DNA of 33,938 bases, taken from the NCBI GenBank assembly GCA_031290155.1, contig JAITOB010000018.1:1-33938 (forward strand), read 5' to 3'. Both the position numbers and the translations under genes were made by a program. Of the stretch, positions 24,229-33,938 are shown in pieces. Source of the stretch: Endomicrobium sp. Its GTDB lineage: Bacteria > Elusimicrobiota > Endomicrobiia > Endomicrobiales > Endomicrobiaceae. The notes beneath the pieces are model-generated. The model did no database searches. It was not told the DNA's origin and saw only the letters and a list, made by a program, of their open reading frames with translations. The first letter of the stretch is position 1; each line of letters opens with the position of its first letter.

Positions 24229-27200
24229 ATGACTGCAGAATTTGTACATTTACATAATCATACTGAATATTCTCTGCTTGACGGCGTATGCAGACTTATA
24301 GACGACAAAGGCAATCCCGGAAAACTTTTTAATCTTATAGCTAGAGATTATAAAATGCCTGCTCTTGCTATTACCGATCACGGGAATATGTACGGCGCTA
24401 TGGAATTTTACTGTGCCGCAAAACAAAGCGGTATAAAACCTATAATAGGCTGTGAAGTTTACGTTGCTGTAAAGTCTCGCTTTGATAAAAGCGCCGATAA
24501 GACGGCCGAATACGGCGCTAAGTATAATCATTTAACTCTGCTTGCGAAAGACTTTGAAGGGTATCAAAATCTTATGCGTATAGCAAGTATAGGGTTTTTG
24601 GAAGGTTTTTACTATAAGCCGCGTGTTGATAAAGAAGTTTTAAAAAAATATGCCAAAGGTCTGATTGCTCTTTCAGGATGTCTTGCAGGCGAAGTCCCGT
24701 CCTTTTTGCTTAAAGGAAATACTAAAGAAGCGCAAAATGCCGCAATAGAGTACCGCGATATTTTCGGTGTAGGCAACTTTTACATAGAAATTATGGACAA
24801 CGGTCTTGAAAGACAAAAGGAAATAATCCCAAAACTTATAGAATTATCAAAAAAAACATCAATTCCTGTTGTTGCGACAAACGACTGCCATTTTTTAAAA
24901 AAGGAAGATTTTGAAATCCATGATATTTTGCTTTGTATCGGCACCGGTAAAATGTTGGATGATGCCAAGAGACTGCGTTTTCAATCCGACCTCTTTTACT
25001 ATCGCAGCTCTGAAGATATGGTTAAAACATTTTCTTATATACCCGAAGCTGTTAAAAACACTTTAGCGATTGCTGAAAAAACCAATGTTGAAATTTCTAC
25101 GGACAAACTGCTTCTGCCGAAATTTCCGGTTCCTAAAGAATATAAATCTGATTCAGAATATCTTGAAACTCTTTGCCGCAACGGACTTTCGGCAAGATAC
25201 GGCGCTGTTCATACGGAACATGAAATAAGATTAAATCATGAGCTTTCAGTTATTGATAAAATGGGTTTTGCTTCTTATTTTTTAATAGTTTCCGATTTTA
25301 TTAAATATGCAAAAGACCACAGTATCCCGGTAGGACCTGGAAGAGGTTCCGGAGCCGGTTCTATGGTAGCGTATACTTTAGGTATAACGGATATTTGTCC
25401 TTTAAAATACGGGTTATTATTTGAAAGATTTTTAAACCCTGACAGACGCTCAATGCCTGACTTAGATATAGATTTTGCAGATTCAGGACGCGATGAAGTT
25501 ATAAAATATGTGCGTCAAAAATACGGCGAAGAAAAATGCGCTCAAATTATTACATTTGGCTCAATGCAGGCAAGGCTGGTAATAAAAGATGTGGCAAGGG
25601 TTATGGGGTTTACTCCCACCGAATCAAATAATATCGCAAAACTCATACCCTATAATGTAAGTATTGCTGAAGCTCTGCAGACTTCAATAGATTTGTCAAA
25701 GCTTATTAAAACGGATGCAAGGCTTGCAAAACTTATAAGCGTTTCGCAAAAGCTTGAAGGGTTAAAAAGGCATACTGGGGTGCATGCTGCAGGTATGGTT
25801 ATAGCAAGTGAAGAAATTACAAATTATTCGCCGCTTGCAAAAGGGTCAAAAAACATTATTACAACTCAATATGACGGCGTAGTACTGCCTCAGCTTGGAC
25901 TTTTAAAAGTTGATTTTTTGGGTTTAAGAACATTGACTATTATTGATGAATGCATTAAATTTATACATAAAAAAAATCCAGCGTTTAATTTGGATAATAT
26001 TCCATTTGACGACAAAAAAACTTATGACATGCTTAGCGAAGCCGAAACTATGGGCGTATTTCAGCTTGAAAGCAGAGGTATGAGAGATTTGATAATAAAG
26101 CTTAAACCCAGCAATATAGACGACATAATAGCTTTAATTGCTTTATATCGTCCCGGTCCGATGGGATCGGGCATGTTGGACGATTTTGTAAACCGTAAAC
26201 ACGACAGAACAAAAATAGTTTATGATCATCCTTTGCAGGAACCTATATTGAAAGATACATACGGCGTTATATTGTATCAAGAACAGGTTATGAAAACGTT
26301 TGTAGAGCTTGCAGACTTTACTCCCGGAGAAGCAGATAATTTGCGTAAAGCTATGAGTAAAAAAATACCTGAAGTTATTGAAAAACAAAGAGAAAAATTT
26401 GTAAACGGAGCTAAATCAAAAGGCATTGCGAAAAAAACTGCAGAAAAGATATTTAATAATCTTATAGCTTTTGCAGGATATGGTTTTAATAAATCCCATT
26501 CTGCTGCCTACGGTATAATTTCTTACAGAACTGCTTATTTAAAAGCTAATTACCCTTTGGAATATTTAACGGCTTTGCTTAACAGCGAAATAGGGCGTTC
26601 TGCGATAAAAGATAATGAAAAAAGTAAACTTGTAATGTACTTGGACGACGCATCGCTTTTTGAGATTAAGGTATTACCGCCTGACGTGCAGCATTCTAAA
26701 GGAGACTTCAGTATAGAAGACAGAAATATACGATTTGGGCTGCTTGCCGTAAAAAACGTAGGCGAAGGAGTAACAGAAGCTGTCGAGCAGGCAAGGACTG
26801 AAGACGGACAATTGAAAAAGTTTAAAAACTGGGGTGATTTTTTACATAGAATAGACTTAAAAGCGATTAATAAAAAAGCATTGGAAAGTCTTATAAAGGC
26901 GGGAGTTTTTGACTCTTTCGGCAAGGATAAACTTTCAATAAGAGCGGTTCTGATGCAGAATATGGATTTATCCGTTGATAACGCTGTAAAAATAAGACAG
27001 GACAGAGAGTCGGCGCAGGGATTTCTCTTTAACAGTTCGGACAGTATTCCAATTGTTTCGTCTTTACGGGAAATAAAACCGCTTGAACAGTTCGAAGCGT
27101 TAGATTTTGAAAAAGAAGTTTTAGGCTTTTATATTTCAGGACATCCGTTAAGTCAAAAAAAAAGAGATATTGCCGCTTACTCAAACTACAGGCTTGACCA

Positions 27201-27765
27201 ACTTCCAAGTCCTAAAGAGAACGTTGATTTTAAAACGGCTCAGGTTATACGTATTGCCGGTATGATAGCTTCCGTAAAAAAACTTGTTTCAAAAGCTAAA
27301 AAAGAACCTTATGCAAGATTTAAGATAGAAGATTTGTACGGAAGCGTTGATGTGATACTTTTTCCTAAAAATTTTGAAAAATTTAGTAATTATCTTACGC
27401 CTAACAATATTGTTGTCGTAAAAGGCGGACTAATGGGTTCGCAGGGGCAGCCAGAAATAATAGTTGAAAATATAATAACGTTAGATGAAGCAAAAAAGAA
27501 ATTTCCTCCCAAATGCAGTAAAGTGCATATAAAGCTTTCCATCACAAGGTACGATGATGCTTTAAGCGAAGAGCTTAAAAGAATTTTTAAGACGCATAAA
27601 GGGAAAGCAAAAGTTTATTTAGATTTGGAAGATTCAATACACGGCAGTTATTCTATAGAAACCGAATATATGTCAAATTGCTCCGACAATTTTATAAATG
27701 ACATTGAAACGGTAATCGGGTCAAAAGATTCGGTAGAATTGCACTATATGACCAGCCTGCCTTAA
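24229..27765 (+). CDS. dnaE: DNA polymerase III alpha subunit, with complete PHP metal site
   Basis: Replicative polymerase, 1178 residues, DnaE1 type. The N-terminal PHP domain keeps all nine putative metal ligands: His9, His11, Asp18, His51 (TDHGN), Glu76 (GCE), His101 (YNHLTLL), Cys151 (GCLAGE), Asp219 and His221 (NDCHF). The catalytic aspartates lie at about 410-414 in PDLDIDFADSGRDEVI and about 562 in KVDFLGLRT. The GPGRGSGAGS loop precedes them. QGFLF at about 930-934 fits an internal clamp-binding motif. The OB fold (VIRIAGMIASVKKL ... YGSVDVILFP) follows. A GGAGA ribosome binding site precedes the ATG. At 3.5 kb without an indel it is the best evidence that frameshifts elsewhere in the window are real. 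Confidence 0.98.
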   Translation: MTAEFVHLHNHTEYSLLDGVCRLIDDKGNPGKLFNLIARDYKMPALAITDHGNMYGAMEFYCAAKQSGIKPIIGCEVYVAVKSRFDKSADKTAEYGAKYNHLTLLAKDFEGYQNLMRIASIGFLEGFYYKPRVDKEVLKKYAKGLIALSGCLAGEVPSFLLKGNTKEAQNAAIEYRDIFGVGNFYIEIMDNGLERQKEIIPKLIELSKKTSIPVVATNDCHFLKKEDFEIHDILLCIGTGKMLDDAKRLRFQSDLFYYRSSEDMVKTFSYIPEAVKNTLAIAEKTNVEISTDKLLLPKFPVPKEYKSDSEYLETLCRNGLSARYGAVHTEHEIRLNHELSVIDKMGFASYFLIVSDFIKYAKDHSIPVGPGRGSGAGSMVAYTLGITDICPLKYGLLFERFLNPDRRSMPDLDIDFADSGRDEVIKYVRQKYGEEKCAQIITFGSMQARLVIKDVARVMGFTPTESNNIAKLIPYNVSIAEALQTSIDLSKLIKTDARLAKLISVSQKLEGLKRHTGVHAAGMVIASEEITNYSPLAKGSKNIITTQYDGVVLPQLGLLKVDFLGLRTLTIIDECIKFIHKKNPAFNLDNIPFDDKKTYDMLSEAETMGVFQLESRGMRDLIIKLKPSNIDDIIALIALYRPGPMGSGMLDDFVNRKHDRTKIVYDHPLQEPILKDTYGVILYQEQVMKTFVELADFTPGEADNLRKAMSKKIPEVIEKQREKFVNGAKSKGIAKKTAEKIFNNLIAFAGYGFNKSHSAAYGIISYRTAYLKANYPLEYLTALLNSEIGRSAIKDNEKSKLVMYLDDASLFEIKVLPPDVQHSKGDFSIEDRNIRFGLLAVKNVGEGVTEAVEQARTEDGQLKKFKNWGDFLHRIDLKAINKKALESLIKAGVFDSFGKDKLSIRAVLMQNMDLSVDNAVKIRQDRESAQGFLFNSSDSIPIVSSLREIKPLEQFEALDFEKEVLGFYISGHPLSQKKRDIAAYSNYRLDQLPSPKENVDFKTAQVIRIAGMIASVKKLVSKAKKEPYARFKIEDLYGSVDVILFPKNFEKFSNYLTPNNIVVVKGGLMGSQGQPEIIVENIITLDEAKKKFPPKCSKVHIKLSITRYDDALSEELKRIFKTHKGKAKVYLDLEDSIHGSYSIETEYMSNCSDNFINDIETVIGSKDSVELHYMTSLP

Positions 27766-27873
27766 TTCTAATTTTCAAATGATAATAATAAAAATTAAAA
27801 GAACTTTATTAAAACTAATATAACGCTTTAACTTACGCGGGGAACTGTATCAATATAAAATTTCCGATAAACG

Positions 27874-30800
27874 CTAGTATTCTTTGATTCCGTAGTAATC
27901 TTGCAAATTATCAAAAACAACATAATAGATATAATGAGTGCGTTTACTGTAATTATAAAAGGCATCAATTGGATTTATTGAATACAGTTATCGGTTTAAT
28001 TGATGAAATGCCAAAAGAGTTGCAAAACGTTAATCTTACAGTCTGCAGTACAGGTTCCGGCGCTATAGAATTATCGCAAAAAAAACAAATATAGATTTTG
28101 AGCAGGAGGTTATAGCCTGTACTAAAGCAATCAAAACTTTTCTTCCAGAAACTAATGTAGCAATAGAGCCTGGCGGCGAAGATGCCAAAATTACATTTTT
28201 TGACAATGTTTCAATAAATCAGATAATGAATGAAACTTGCGCAGGGGGCACAGGTTCTTTTATAGATCAAATGGCCCAGACTCTGCGAACCGATTCTGCA
28301 GGTATAAATGAGTTTTCAAAAAAACATAAAACTATTTATCCAATAGTCGCAAGATGCGGAGTTTTTGCAAAAACCGACATAATGCCGCTTTTAAATGAAG
28401 GAGCGGCAATAGAAGGTATAGCTGCCGGTATTCTGCAGGCTGTTGTTAACCAAACTATAGCGGGTTTGGCTAAAGGACGCACCATTAAAGGAAATGTATG
28501 TTTTCTTGGCGGCCCTCTTTTCTTTTTGTCGGAACTTAGAAATCGCTTTATAAAATCATTAAAATTAAAACCGGAAAATATATTTTTTCCTGTCAATGCG
28601 CATTTTTTTGTGTCTTTTGGAGCGGCTTTGTTAAGCAAAGGTGCGGAAACTACATTTTTACAGCTCAAAGAAAAATTTAAAAACCTAAAAGATTCTCCTG
28701 TCAATGCTAAATCTGAATTACTTGCTCCGTTGTTTGCAGACAACAAAGAATATGAAACATTTTTACAGCGTCATAATAAAATGTTTGCAGCCAAAACTAA
28801 ACTTGAAAATGTGAAAGGCAGTTTATTTTTAGGGGTTGATGCCGGAGACTACTAAAGCGGTTTTAATAAATGAAAATAAAGAAATAGCGTATTCTTATTA
28901 CGCTTCAAATAACGGGAATCCTTTGCAGTCTGTAGTAAATATTTTAAAAAGTATTTATTTAGAAATTCCAAAAAAATACGCAGATAGCAGGTTCTTGTGT
29001 TACCGGTTACGGCGAAGCTTTAATTAAGACAGCTCTTAATTTTGATGAAGGTGAAGTTGAAACGATAGCCCACTATAAAGCGACGCGTCATTTTAATCCA
29101 AATGTATCTTTTATTTTAGATATAGGCGGACAGGATATGAAATGCATATATGTTAACAATGGACTTATAAATAAAATAATTTTAAATGAGGCATGTTCGT
29201 CGGGCTGCGAGTCTTTTATACAAAATTTTGCCCAGTCGTTAAATTATACAGTGCAGGATTTTGCTAAACTTGGACTATTTGCAAAAAGACCTGTGGATTT
29301 AGGGTCAAGATGTACGGTTTTTATGAATTCTAAAATCAAGCAAGCTCAAAAAGAAGGCGCTGATGCGGGTGATATTTCTGCAGGACTCAGCTACTCTGTT
29401 GTCAAAAATCTTTGTACAAAGTTATAAAAATAAACATTCTGCTAGAACTTGGCGGCTGCATTGTTGTTCAAGGCGGCGCATTTTTAAATAACGGAGTTTT
29501 AAGGGCTTTAGAGATTATTTTGGATACGGAAATTATTCGTCCCGATATTGCAGGTCTTATGGGAGCTTTTGGTTCTGCCCTTATTGCTTTACAAAATAAA
29601 AAGGCTTCATCTTCTTTGATTTCAAAATCCAAACTGGAAGATTTTTCATATAAAATGAAAAATACGCGCTGTAAAGGCTGCGAAAATAATTGTCAATTGA
29701 ATGTTACTGTTTTTAATGACGGTAAAAATTTTATTTCCGGCAACAGGTGCGAAAAGGTTTTATACAATACCAAATTAAGAAGTTTCGCTTTCAATATGTT
29801 TAATTACAAATATAAACGTCTTTTTGATTATTATAAGCCACTTCCTTTATCAAAAGCTCCGCGAGGCGAAATAAGGCATACCGCGTGTTTTAAATATGTA
29901 TGAAAATTATCCTTTCTGGTTTGCTTTTTTACGAAACTTGGATTCAAAGTAGTTTTGTCGGATCATTCGTCCGAGACTTTGTTTAACAGCGGTCTTGACA
30001 ATATCCCGTCTCAAAGTATATGTTTCCCCGCAAAGATGGTTCACGGGCATATAACAAATCTTGCGGAAAAAGGCATTAAACTAATTTTTTATCCGTGCAT
30101 ACCGTATGAAGTGAAAGAATTCAAAGATTTCGATAATCATTATAATTGCCACATAGTAGGAAGCCATCCTGAGGTTATACGTTTAAACATGAGTATTTTG
30201 GAAGAAAAGGGAATAAAATTTTTATAGCCTTTTCTGCCTTTCGACAATACTAAAAGACTAATATACAGACTTGTAGAAGAGTTCAAAGGGCTTAAAAATT
30301 TTAATATAACAAAAAAGGATTTAGTCTTTGCAGTATTAAGGGCAAGAGCAGCGTTAGACTTATTTAAAAAAGATATAAGAAGACAAGGAGCTTTGTTAGT
30401 AAAAGAAATTAAAGGAACCGGTAAAGCAGCGGTTATTATTGCGGGTAGGCCGTATTATGTTGATCCTGCAATAAATCATGGTATTGCAGATTTAATTGCG
30501 TCGTACGGAATATGGTTTTAAGCGAAGATTCTATAGCGCATTTGTCAGGACCGCTTCCCAAAGTTAATTTCGTTGACCAATGGATGTATCATTCTCGTCT
30601 CTACCGCGCTGCTAATCTTGCCACGAACATAGAAAGCCTTGAACTTATACAGCTTAATTCTTTCGGCTGTGGTTTAGACGCTATCACAACTGAGCAGACT
30701 GAAGAAATTCTTTCCAAATCAGGTAAAATTTATACAGTTTTAAAAATAAACGAAGGCTCTAATCTTGGAGCGATCAAAATACGCATACGTTCGCTGCTTG

Positions 30801-32080
30801 CCGCCATAAAAGAAAGAAAAGGATTAAAATTTAAAGATAATATTTTTGAAAGTACTAATTTCTTGGAATTTACAAAGATATGAGGGATTCTTACACTATT
30901 TTATGTCCGCAGATGTCGCCTATTCATTTTTATCTTGCAGGGTCCGTTATGCGCAACCACGGAATAAAATTAGAAGTTTTGCCTAAAGTAAATAAATCCG
31001 ATATTGAAGAGGGGTTAAGATACGTCAATAATGACGCTTGTTATCCTACAATAGTTGTTGTGGGGCAGCTTATAAATGCTTTAAAATCCGGTAAATACAA
31101 TATAAATAAAATTGCAATGATAATATCTCAGACAGGAGGAGGCTGCAGGGCCACCAATTACGCTGGATTTTTAAGAAAAGCGTAGAAAAAGCAGGCTTTA
31201 AAAATGTGCCTGTAATTTCTCTAAGCACAACGGATTCTTCGCTTAATAAATCTTTGGGAATTTCTTTTTCAATGTTGAAAGCCTCTTTGCTTGTGCTGCT
31301 TTACGGCGATTTGCTTATGAGGCTTTCAAATCATATGCGGCCTTATGAGGTTGTTTCAGGACAAACTGACGTTTTGGTTGAGACTTGGCTTATCAGGCTT
31401 TCCAATAAAATAGGAAAAACATTTTATTTCAATTTCAAAAAAACTGTAAAAAAATTATTAAAGATTTTGAAAACATAGCCGTTCAAAAAATAAACAAACC
31501 GCGTGTAGGAGTTGTTGGAGAAATTTTGGTTAAATTCCATCCTGATGTCAACAATAATTTGGTTTCAACTTTGGAAAAAGAAGGCGCGGAAACGGTGGTT
31601 CCAGATATGACAGATTTTATCAATTACTGTATGTTTGACAACATATATAAACATAAATATCTTGCTGGAAGTTTTAAAAATAAAGTTATGTCGCTTATTG
31701 CAAGCGGTTATATAGAAAGACTTAGGTCTGTTATAAGAAAAATGCTGAAAAAAAGCAGTCATTTTAATTCATACCAAACTACAAACGCTTTGGCGCACAA
31801 AGCCTCCGATATTATTTCAGTATGCAATCAAACCGGCGAAGGCTGGCTGTTAACTGCAGAAATATTAGAACTTATAGAATACGGCGTAAACAATATCATT
31901 TGCGTGCAGCCTTTTGGATGTCTGCTCAACCATATAACAGGCAAAGGCGTTATGAAAGAGCTCAAACGTAGATATAAGAATATAAATATTACGGCAATTG
32001 ATTATGATCCAGGTGCGAGCGAAGTGAATCAAATTAACAGAATTAAACTTTTAATGAGCGTTGTTCATCAAAAAAATTGA
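27874..32080 (+). pseudogene. Giant acyl-CoA dehydratase activase-related protein, heavily frameshifted
   Basis: About 4.2 kb once encoded a protein of about 1400 residues. Two BadF/BadG/BcrA/BcrD (activase) ATPase units come first: NETCAGGTGSFIDQMAQTL and RCGVFAKTDIMPLLNEGA, then [20 protein letters not shown] and [20 protein letters not shown] Cys cluster follows (TRCKGCENNCQLNV, GNRCEKVL). Then come a DUF2229-like part (DNIPSQSICFPAKMVHGHI, AGRPYYVDPAINHGIADLI) and a terminal HgdB-like part (NNDACYPTIVVVGQLINAL, SQTGGGCRATNY, YDPGASEVNQINRIKLL). Roughly ten breaks are seen, near 27933, 28080, 28853, 28990, 29425, 29900-29960, 30225, 30515, 30880, 31180 and 31475. Related proteins activate 2-hydroxyacyl-CoA dehydratases of amino acid fermentation; the exact role of this large type is not established. 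No such dehydratase lies nearby. Confidence 0.9.
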
Positions 32081-32106
32081 AATAAAATGCCATAATATTG
32101 TAAAAT
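32077..32106 (+). promoter_or_regulatory. Promoter for tRNA-Ser
   Basis: TTGAAA at 32077-32082, overlapping the last stop of the dead activase gene, is followed after 18 bases by TAAAAT at 32101-32106. The predicted start near 32113 is about 12 bases before the tRNA 5' end, a normal short 5' leader. Confidence 0.5.
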
Positions 32107-32124
32107 CATGTTTCTTGTAATAAT

Positions 32125-32211
32125 GGAGAGATGGCCGAGCGGTTTAAGGCGATAGTCTTGAAAACTATTATAGGGGAAACTCTATCGGGGGTTCAAATCC
32201 CTCTCTCTCCG
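32125..32211 (+). tRNA. tRNA-Ser (anticodon TGA)
   Basis: An 87-base cloverleaf with a long variable arm. Acceptor strands GGAGAGA (32125-32131) and TCTCTCC (32204-32210) pair fully. The anticodon stem ATAGT/ACTAT encloses the loop CTTGAAA, giving anticodon TGA at 32159-32161. The T-arm has loop TTCAAAT with stem GGGGG/CCCTC (one G-T pair). The discriminator is G at 32211, as for serine. The long variable arm (TATAGGGGAAACTCTA) is the class II feature recognised by SerRS. CCA is not encoded; GAA follows. It decodes UCA and, with wobble modification, other UCN codons. Confidence 0.97.
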
Positions 32212-32374
32212 GAACGCATTTTTGTTTGTCGTCTTAAAAATTGTATGTTTTTCAAATTTGTCTATAAATAGTCTATTTTGCAGATAAATTAATCAGCAAA
32301 AACCTGTTAATTCTGTTGTAAGTATCAATGTGCAGCCAGGTAAATTAATTTCAAGGTTACAGGGAAAAAATTCT

Positions 32375-32403
32375 TTGTCGTCATTCTAAATATTCTGTAT
32401 AAT
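32375..32403 (+). promoter_or_regulatory. Promoter abutting the ABC-F pseudogene start
   Basis: TTGTCG at 32375-32380, a 17-base spacer, then a perfect TATAAT at 32398-32403 that ends 5 bases before the ATG at 32409. This is the best-formed case of the window's promoter-on-start-codon layout, with both hexamers and ideal spacing. No Shine-Dalgarno sequence follows. Confidence 0.6.
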
Positions 32404-32408
32404 ACTGT

Positions 32409-33754
32409 ATGTTAAAGCCTATTTTTTTAAATCGCATAAGCCTGTATTTCTCTAATAAAGTTTGTTTTGAAGATTTCTCAGCTCAAATACATTCAAACAG
32501 CTGTATTGCCGTTATAGGAAATAACGGGTCTGGAAAATCGTCTTTATTGAAAATTATTAAAGGTGATTTAGTGGCATCTGAAGGTGAAGTGCAAAATAAT
32601 AAAAATGTTTTTTTCGGTTATGTTCCGCAGATAATTTACGACTACGAAAATTTGAGCGGCGGAGAAAAATTCAATAAAGTTTTAAGCGCAGCTTTTTCAT
32701 ACTTTCCCGATGTTTTACTTTTAGATGAACCGACAAATCATTATTGAACTCTCGAGAAGTTCTATTAACACATTTTGGCACATAAATTATGGAACAATAC
32801 ATATTTTTAACGGTAAATATGATGACTATCGTCAAAGTATATTACAAAAGCGTCAAACTGTTGAATATGAACTTAATTTACTTACGAAAGAAAAAAAGAA
32901 AAATCATAAATCGTTAATGATAGAACAGCAGCGCGCAAAGAAAAGCAGACAAAGAGGCGAAAAATTTGTTGAACAAAAAAATGGCTCTCTGCGGTAGGAG
33001 ATTTAAAAGAAAGCTCTGCTAAAAAAAACGCCGGTAAAAACCAAAAAGCAATTGCGGATAAAAGGGAAATACTAACTGAGCGGCTTTCAAATTTAAGACT
33101 TCCTGAAATAATAAAACCTGCCTTTTCTTTAAGGGCTAAGGATATGGGTTCAAGAACGATTGTTTCAATAAGTTCAGGAGGAATTGGATATAAAGATAAA
33201 ATGATTTTAAAAAATATCAATTTATCAGTTTCAGGAAATGACAGGCTGGCAATAATCGGCAATAACGGTTCTGGCAAAACAACGCTGTTCAAGGGAATTT
33301 TAAATTGTCCTCAAATTGTAAAAACAGGAATTTGAGACGTACCTGATGCTAAAAACATAGGATATTTGAACCAGTATTATAGTTCTTTAGACGATACAAA
33401 AACGGTTTTGGAAACATTAACCGATATATTTTCTGAAAAAACGCACGCTGAGATAAGAGATTTTTTAAATGATTTTTTGTTTAAAAAAAATGAAGAAGTA
33501 AATAAACCAACATCGGTTTTATCAGGCGGAGAAAAAGTAAGACTGTGTCTTGCTAAGATTGCAGCACAAACGTTTAAACTGCTGCTTATAGACGAAATAC
33601 AAATAATATTGATTTGGAGACAAAAGAACACATTGCCCGAGTATTAAAAGAATATCCTGGAGCTGTAATAATAATTTCTCATGACAAAACATTTTTGGAA
33701 AATATAGGCATTACTCATTATTATGCCTTGCAATCATATATGCTACACCAATGA
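32409..33754 (+). pseudogene. ABC-F family ATPase, disrupted
   Basis: ABC-F proteins are soluble twin-ATPase factors acting on ribosomes. Cassette one has Walker A VIGNNGSGKSSLLKI, signature NLSGGEKFN and Walker B VLLLDEPTNH. Right there a deletion removes the D/H-loop region, and a stop (32744-32746) follows. A charged linker (KRQTVEYELNLLTKEKKKNH) leads to a slip in an A7 run near 32981. Cassette two has Walker A IIGNNGSGKTTLFKG and then TGA at 33333-33335 where Trp would fit. It continues with signature VLSGGEKVRLCLAKI, a Walker B damaged by a further slip near 33595 (LLLIDE, then TNNIDLETKEHIARVLKEYP) and H-loop IIISHDKTFLENI. Subfamily cannot be set. At least four lesions make it non-functional, although promoter and start remain good. 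Confidence 0.9.
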
Positions 33755-33781
33755 GAAACGTTAAAATTAAATAGGTATTGT

Positions 33782-33862
33782 ATGAAGATAAACGATATTA
33801 AATTAAGACAAAGGCGTAAAATATTGAAGATGGGTATAATGCTTTTATTTCTAGTTTTGTAA
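33782..33862 (+). CDS. Short ORF at window end, possibly a truncated membrane protein start
   Basis: ATG at 33782 opens 26 codons: a basic N-terminus (MKINDIKLRQRRKILKMG) followed by the start of a hydrophobic stretch (IMLLFLVL) and a TAA. This looks like the signal anchor of a longer protein cut short by a lesion. Codons downstream in another frame (AEVYKGIVCSY) may continue it beyond the window. No family is recognised and it may not be expressed. Confidence 0.2.
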   Translation: MKINDIKLRQRRKILKMGIMLLFLVL

Positions 33863-33938
33863 AAGTTTTAATGTTTTAACTAGTAAAGCGATTTTAATAA
33901 AGCGCAGAAGTTTATAAGGGAATTGTTTGTTCATATTG

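Noticed and set aside
30860-30900. Programmed frameshift or translational coupling at the ATGA near 30880 inside the CoA-activase gene
   Set aside because: About nine other breaks in the same gene have no such arrangement, so the ATGA is a chance result of one indel.
33333-33335. TGA where Trp would fit in the second ABC-F cassette, hinting at UGA recoding
   Set aside because: TGA ends intact genes such as recG, truB, rmuC and glnB at family-typical lengths, intact genes use TGG for Trp, and this ABC-F gene has several other lesions.
1-33938. CRISPR arrays, insertion sequences, phage or toxin-antitoxin genes
   Set aside because: No regularly spaced repeats, transposase motifs, terminal inverted repeats or phage proteins were seen on either strand.

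Overview
The window is AT-rich, uses the standard bacterial code (TGA is a normal stop in recG, truB, rmuC and glnB) and mixes intact housekeeping genes with heavily frameshifted remnants. Gene content and decay pattern fit a host-restricted bacterium with a shrinking genome. Protein flavour (PgpH-type HD protein next to ybeY, large CoA-activase family protein, PHP-complete DnaE) suggests an Elusimicrobiota / Endomicrobium-like gut symbiont of flagellates. That placement is inference from general resemblance, not from a marker gene.

Layout. 1-114 (minus): N-terminus of an amino acid permease, cut by the window edge. About 540-1716: dead hybrid sensor kinase. 1818-3920: recG. 3921-4327: decayed, unassigned DNA. 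4328-9689: a compact translation/cofactor/RNA-modification run, rbfA, nrnA, truB, ribF, mnmE, rsmA. 9743-9762: a perfect inverted pair of DnaA boxes in front of dnaA (9775-11127), which ends at a terminator. 11235-13560: Nudix hydrolase and aspS. 13669-15599: PgpH-like HD phosphohydrolase and ybeY, followed by a possible DUF21/CorC remnant. 16085-16750: recO. 17039-18236: dead amtB, followed by an intact PII gene. 18755-20212 (minus): cardiolipin synthase. 20365-20940: dead UPF0016/GDT1 cation exporter. 21013-22193: dead NtrB-like kinase, ending in an ATGA overlap with rmuC. Then come an RNase H gene and dnaE. 27874-32080: dead giant acyl-CoA dehydratase activase-like gene. 32125-32211: tRNA-Ser(TGA). 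32409-33754: dead ABC-F ATPase.

How it fits together. Replication, repair, translation and lipid functions are intact over long reading frames (dnaE 3.5 kb, recG 2.1 kb, aspS 1.8 kb). Sensing, transport and anaerobic CoA metabolism are broken by many independent frameshifts. Because the long essential genes are clean, the breaks are real decay rather than sequencing noise. Several intact genes share one upstream layout, a TATAAT-like box ending 5-9 bases before the ATG, which predicts leaderless or nearly leaderless mRNAs.

I did not find a clear new multi-gene system, CRISPR array, IS element or phage. The points most worth following are the leaderless-promoter pattern, the DnaA-box palindrome in the dnaA leader, the PII protein that lost both its modification tyrosine and its transporter, the AspRS non-discriminating signature, and the fully conserved PHP metal site in DnaE.
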